From Candidatus Zixiibacteriota bacterium (GTDB taxonomy: Bacteria; Zixibacteria; MSB-5A5; UBA10806), in contig DOTU01000086.1 in NCBI GenBank assembly GCA_003520965.1, forward strand, positions 1 to 9,523: 9,523 bases of DNA. Reading direction: 5' to 3'. Each line of letters starts with the position of its first letter. Positions within the stretch are counted from its first letter, which is position 1. Position numbers and translations under genes: made by a program. Below, in pieces: positions 6,374 to 9,523 of this stretch. Below the pieces are notes generated by a model, which saw only the letters and a list, made by a program, of their open reading frames with translations, was not told the DNA's origin and ran no database searches.

Positions 6374-8368
6374 ATGCCAGAAAAAAAATCTGAGGGCATG
6401 AAAGATCCAAACAGAAGGACTAAGGCAGGAGGTGGTGCCAAGAGTAAGACCGCGAGAGCCAAGGCCGAATCGCGCAGAATGGCGACTGCAAAGAAAGCGC
6501 AAGCCGGAGCCGCTAACGCGAGCGAGGTCGAAACCACTTTAAGGAAAACACGCACCAAAGCCGCAAGGGAAAAGACCAGGCGAGTCGATCAAGAGCCGTT
6601 AATAAGCTCTGAGGACATTGAAACCCAGGAGTACTCAACTGATGAATTCCAGCAGATGCTATCGATGTATGAGGGTACGCTGCAGGATATCAAAGAGGGC
6701 GAGGTTGTCAATGGTACCGTTCTGGGAGTGACACGCGATGATATCATCGTGGATGTCGGCTTCAAATCGGAAGGGATCATTCCGATAGCGGAGTTTACCG
6801 AGCCAATCAATATCAAAGTCGGCGATAAGATTCAGGTTTATCTCGATGCTATCGAAGATAGCGACGGGCAGCTTGTTCTTTCCAAGCAAAAGGCCGACTT
6901 CATGCGGGTTTGGGATAATATAAAGGATTGCCACGATTCAGGAGAGACAGTTCAGGGCAGGATTGTCAGACGGATCAAAGGCGGAATGGTAGTGGATCTA
7001 TTCGGAGTCGAGGCATTTTTACCCGGCTCACAGATAGCTTTACGCCAGGTTCCTGATTTTGACGCCCTTCTCGGCCAGATGATGGATCTTAAGATCATCA
7101 AGCTCAACAAGAGCCGCCGGAATATCGTTGTATCGCGTCGTGTAGTATTAGAGGAAGAGCGCGAGAAGATGCGGGATACGTTGCTTAAGGAAATTCAGCC
7201 TGGTCAAGTTAAGCTTGGAATTATTAAGAATATCACTGATTTCGGCGTATTTATCGATCTGGGCGGTGTGGATGGACTGTTGCATATCACCGATATGTCC
7301 TGGGGCCGTGTGAATCACCCGTCGGAACTGGTGCATCTTGGACAAGAAATCAAGGTTAAGATCCTCGATTTCGATAAAAACAGCAACAGGATATCGTTGG
7401 GGCTCAAGCAACTTACGCCATATCCGTGGGAGAATGTCGAAGAGAGATATCCTCTGGGGCATCGCGTAAAGGGCAAAGTGGTCTCCATCACAGATTACGG
7501 CGCTTTCGTCGAGTTAGAGAAGGGGATCGAAGGACTTATCCATATCTCGGAGATGTCCTGGACACAGCATATCAAGCATCCATCGAAAATCCTCAGCCCG
7601 CATCAGGAGATCGAGGCTGTGGTTCTCTCAGTGGATAAAGAGAACGAAAAGATCTCGCTGGGCTTAAAGCAGCTTGAGGCCGATCCCTGGTTGACGCTTG
7701 ACTTCAAATATCCGGTCGGAACCAAAGTTACTGGCAAGGTGCGCAACCTGACTACTTTTGGAGCGTTCGTTGAGATCGAGGATGGAATCGATGGCTTGGT
7801 GCATATTTCGGATATGTCCTGGACCCGTCGCATTCAGCATCCATCGGAAGTTATGAAGCGCGGTGACGTGGTTGATGTCGTGATTTTGGGGATCGACAAG
7901 GAGAACCGTCGAATCTCGCTTGGACACAAGCAGGTCATGTCGGACCCGTGGCCCGATTTGCAGCTTCAGTTTGCGGTGAATACCGAGACACTGGGCACAA
8001 TTATCAGGCTGCTCGACAGGGGTGTGATTGTTAATCTCCCCGGCGATATCGAGGGTTTTGTACCGACATATCACTTGAACAAGCCCGATATCTCGCGGCC
8101 AGCTGACGCTTTTGCCGAAGGGGACGAGTTGCCGCTTCGCGTAATCGAGTTTGATTCTCACAACAGGCGTATTGTGCTTTCGGTTAACGCCTATTTTGCC
8201 GGCAAGGAGCAGAAGGATGTCGAGGAGTATTTGGCCAAGCATCCAACCAAAGTTGTTCCAGTGGCAGACATGGTTGAGACGCCGGAAGCGGTTGCAGCAC
8301 CAATCGGAGAAGAACCGATTCCTGAGGAACCCAAACAGGATATCGATTCGGCGCCCGACGCTGGATAA
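6374..8368 (+). CDS. rpsA: Ribosomal protein S1 with six S1 domains and a basic N-terminal extension
   Basis: S1 binds the 30S subunit and single-stranded mRNA and helps load structured messages. The 664-residue protein has six OB-fold S1 repeats at about 107-175, 192-258, 276-346, 361-434, 447-520 and 533-606. Repeats 3-5 are closest to each other and share H-I-x-[DE]-M-S-W cores; as in other S1 proteins, repeats 1-2 are the most diverged and would dock on the ribosome. Residues 1-72 are an extra low-complexity extension with about 22 Lys/Arg and 14 Ala; most S1 proteins start close to the segment STDEFQQMLSMYEGTL (88-103). The tail after 625 is acidic and proline-rich. ATG 6374 is preferred because AGGAGG precedes it. 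It seems to be transcribed from its own promoter and ends at a strong intrinsic terminator. Confidence 0.95.
   Translation: MPEKKSEGMKDPNRRTKAGGGAKSKTARAKAESRRMATAKKAQAGAANASEVETTLRKTRTKAAREKTRRVDQEPLISSEDIETQEYSTDEFQQMLSMYEGTLQDIKEGEVVNGTVLGVTRDDIIVDVGFKSEGIIPIAEFTEPINIKVGDKIQVYLDAIEDSDGQLVLSKQKADFMRVWDNIKDCHDSGETVQGRIVRRIKGGMVVDLFGVEAFLPGSQIALRQVPDFDALLGQMMDLKIIKLNKSRRNIVVSRRVVLEEEREKMRDTLLKEIQPGQVKLGIIKNITDFGVFIDLGGVDGLLHITDMSWGRVNHPSELVHLGQEIKVKILDFDKNSNRISLGLKQLTPYPWENVEERYPLGHRVKGKVVSITDYGAFVELEKGIEGLIHISEMSWTQHIKHPSKILSPHQEIEAVVLSVDKENEKISLGLKQLEADPWLTLDFKYPVGTKVTGKVRNLTTFGAFVEIEDGIDGLVHISDMSWTRRIQHPSEVMKRGDVVDVVILGIDKENRRISLGHKQVMSDPWPDLQLQFAVNTETLGTIIRLLDRGVIVNLPGDIEGFVPTYHLNKPDISRPADAFAEGDELPLRVIEFDSHNRRIVLSVNAYFAGKEQKDVEEYLAKHPTKVVPVADMVETPEAVAAPIGEEPIPEEPKQDIDSAPDAG
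7199..7933 (+). repeat. Tandem coding repeats (S1 domains 3-5 of rpsA)
   Basis: Three successive copies of the S1 domain stay recognisable at DNA level. The marker CATATnnC...GATATGTCCTGG (or GAGATGTCCTGG) recurs from 7283, 7541 and 7802, giving periods of 258 and 261 bases. This is ordinary for S1 and reflects domain duplication, not a mobile repeat. Confidence 0.75.
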
Positions 8369-8392
8369 TATCGGTCTGAAAACAACAGGCAT

Positions 8393-8419
8393 AGCCCCCT
8401 TGGAAAAGGGGGCTTTTTT
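8393..8419 (+). terminator. Intrinsic terminator of rpsA
   Basis: AGCCCCCTT (8393-8401) pairs perfectly with AAGGGGGCT (8406-8414) around a GGAA tetraloop of the GNRA type. Six T residues follow (8414-8419, the first shared with the stem). It lies 24 bases after the rpsA stop and should end transcription efficiently. Confidence 0.9.
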
Positions 8420-8420
8420 A

Positions 8421-8450
8421 TTGACACTTAGAGTCGCTAAAGGGTAAATT
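8421..8450 (+). promoter_or_regulatory. Candidate promoter of the GT9 gene, implying a very short or absent leader
   Basis: A perfect -35 hexamer TTGACA (8421-8426) begins one base after the terminator T tract. TAAATT (8445-8450, four of six) follows after 18 bases. A start about seven bases further on would fall at the ATG at 8456, which would make the message leaderless. The weak -10 keeps confidence moderate. Confidence 0.4.
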
Positions 8451-8455
8451 AGAGT

Positions 8456-9484
8456 ATGCCTCCAAGAGTTTCAGCAATTCCGGTTTTCCTAAGTGCCTTT
8501 AAAACCAAGCATCGAGGATCATCCGTCGATTTTTCGCTCGATAAACCGGGCAGAGTTCTACTGGTCAAGCAAGCTGAGCGGCTGGGGAACGTTTTCCTCA
8601 TGAATTCAGCTATCTCCGGACTTGCTGAGAAGTATCCCAATTTAAAGATTGACCTTCTCTTACCGGCACCGTATGCGGAGGTAATGAAGGCTAATTCACA
8701 CATCAATGACATAATTCCAGCGCTAAAGAAGGAGTATATTTCTAAGCCCTGGATGTTTGCGGCGTTGATTCGAAAACTAAGGCTTGGCAGATATGACTTG
8801 GCAATCGATTGCTCGGATGTTAATTCCCATTCGGCGACAGGTGCGGCGTATGCTCTTCTTTCCGGCGCCAGATTAACTGCCGGATGGAAGATAATGGAGC
8901 GGAAGATTTTTGATATTGAAATCGAACGTTATTCCGATATCATCCATGCCACGCAAATGTATCAAAGACTTTTTTCGGGAATTTTGGGCACGCCTCTTGA
9001 GGGACAGCCATATTTCGATGGTTTCCCCTCGTCGAACAGTGACAGGAAAGCGGTAGTCGGTTTAAATTGCGGTGGTAGGGGGACAAAGCGTTGGCCGCTG
9101 AAGAGTTTTATTGAGGTTGGAAAACAATTGTCATCTCAGGGAATAGAGGTTGATTTCATTTTGGGGCCGGAAGAAAACGCCTTGAGGAGTGGATTAGAAA
9201 ATAATCTTCCGAAGGGATGTCATCTGCTGCAATTATTACAGCTTCCAGCTTTAATGAAGATCATAAACGGTTACCGGGCATTTATCTCATCCGATACCGG
9301 GCCAATGCATCTGGCCTGGTGCCTGCGAGTTCCAACTGTGGCCATCTTTCTCGACTCTGAGCTTGAAAAGTTTAAACCGCTTGCGCCCGGCTCGATGGCA
9401 ATAGATGGGCAAAATGGGGTTGAGCCAGGCGAGATTGCAAAGCTTGCCGCGAATATCGTGAAAACCGGAAAGGTCTCAGCATGA
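8456..9484 (+). CDS. Glycosyltransferase family 9 (heptosyltransferase-like)
   Basis: The 342-residue protein matches the two-domain GT-B fold of family 9, which transfers ADP-heptose or related sugars to the lipopolysaccharide core at the inner face of the cytoplasmic membrane. The N-terminal Rossmann half starts with RVLLVKQAERLGNV (33-46). The C-terminal half has LNCGGRGTKRWP (203-214) and the donor-binding SSDTGPMHLAW (278-288). In WaaC the aspartate of the GDV motif is the proposed catalytic base; here it is Asn45 (codon AAC at 8588). So the enzyme may use another base, act on a different substrate, or be inactive. About 32 residues precede the fold, and no later start codon is available before it. 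AGGG at 8441-8444 is a weak ribosome binding site. Its stop overlaps the next gene as ATGA. WaaF, WaaC or another GT9 role cannot be separated. Confidence 0.85.
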   Translation: MPPRVSAIPVFLSAFKTKHRGSSVDFSLDKPGRVLLVKQAERLGNVFLMNSAISGLAEKYPNLKIDLLLPAPYAEVMKANSHINDIIPALKKEYISKPWMFAALIRKLRLGRYDLAIDCSDVNSHSATGAAYALLSGARLTAGWKIMERKIFDIEIERYSDIIHATQMYQRLFSGILGTPLEGQPYFDGFPSSNSDRKAVVGLNCGGRGTKRWPLKSFIEVGKQLSSQGIEVDFILGPEENALRSGLENNLPKGCHLLQLLQLPALMKIINGYRAFISSDTGPMHLAWCLRVPTVAIFLDSELEKFKPLAPGSMAIDGQNGVEPGEIAKLAANIVKTGKVSA

Positions 9485-9523
9485 AATTATACTGGCGGCT
9501 GCTAAGGTATTTAAGGCCGCATC
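9481..9523 (+). CDS. Start of a gene cut by the window edge, possibly an MsbA-like ABC exporter
   Basis: Only 14 codons are present, MKLYWRLLRYLRPH. ATG 9481 overlaps the GT9 stop by four bases and follows GGAAAGG (9467-9473) at a good distance of seven bases. Lipid-exporting ABC transporters of the MsbA type often start with this pattern (short, basic and aromatic, with LLRYLRP), and an LPS flippase next to a GT9 gene would make sense. The gene start is fairly sure, the product is a guess from 14 residues. Confidence 0.55.
   Translation, partial: MKLYWRLLRYLRPH

Noticed and set aside
7664..8392. Minus-strand open frame of 242 codons inside rpsA
   Set aside because: It lies opposite well-conserved S1 domains, has no recognisable family or ribosome binding site, and is explained by codon bias of the plus-strand gene.

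Overview
The window reads as a compact chromosomal housekeeping segment of an uncultured-type diderm bacterium, probably in the FCB superphylum (Zixibacteria-like is my best guess, with low confidence). Base composition is close to even. Three observations support this placement: a secreted protease with a type A Por/T9SS-style C-terminal sorting domain; a glycosyltransferase family 9 gene abutting what looks like an ABC exporter, as expected for lipopolysaccharide assembly; and clear Shine-Dalgarno sequences, which argue against a typical Bacteroidetes genome. I see no mobile element, CRISPR array, rRNA, tRNA or phage gene.

Layout: bases 1-225 hold no secure gene. They may contain a weak promoter for the operon and, less likely, the 5' end of a divergent minus-strand gene. 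From 226 to 6258 seven plus-strand genes lie almost without gaps: trpS (with a [4Fe-4S]-type cysteine motif), scpA, a secreted putative metalloprotease, scpB, an rluB-type pseudouridine synthase, cmk and plsC. Five of the six junctions overlap by 4-19 bases and the sixth has 8 bases between genes, so one transcription unit with translational coupling is likely. A 115-base gap then carries a probable promoter, a small GC hairpin and a strong ribosome binding site for rpsA. rpsA encodes a six-domain ribosomal protein S1 with an unusual basic N-terminal extension. A textbook intrinsic terminator at 8393-8419 ends that unit. A GT9 glycosyltransferase gene begins directly after it, and its stop overlaps (ATGA) the start of a gene cut by the window edge.

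Functionally the first unit mixes translation (tRNA-Trp charging, rRNA modification), chromosome segregation (the ScpA and ScpB subunits of the SMC condensin), CMP recycling and phospholipid synthesis. These are growth-linked functions often found together in bacteria. The exported protease between scpA and scpB is the outlier. The last two genes appear to start an envelope/LPS block. I did not find a clear novel multi-gene system. The points most worth a second look are the scpA-protease-scpB arrangement, the shortened Fe-S spacing in TrpRS, the basic extension on S1, and the Asp-to-Asn change at the expected catalytic position of the GT9 enzyme.
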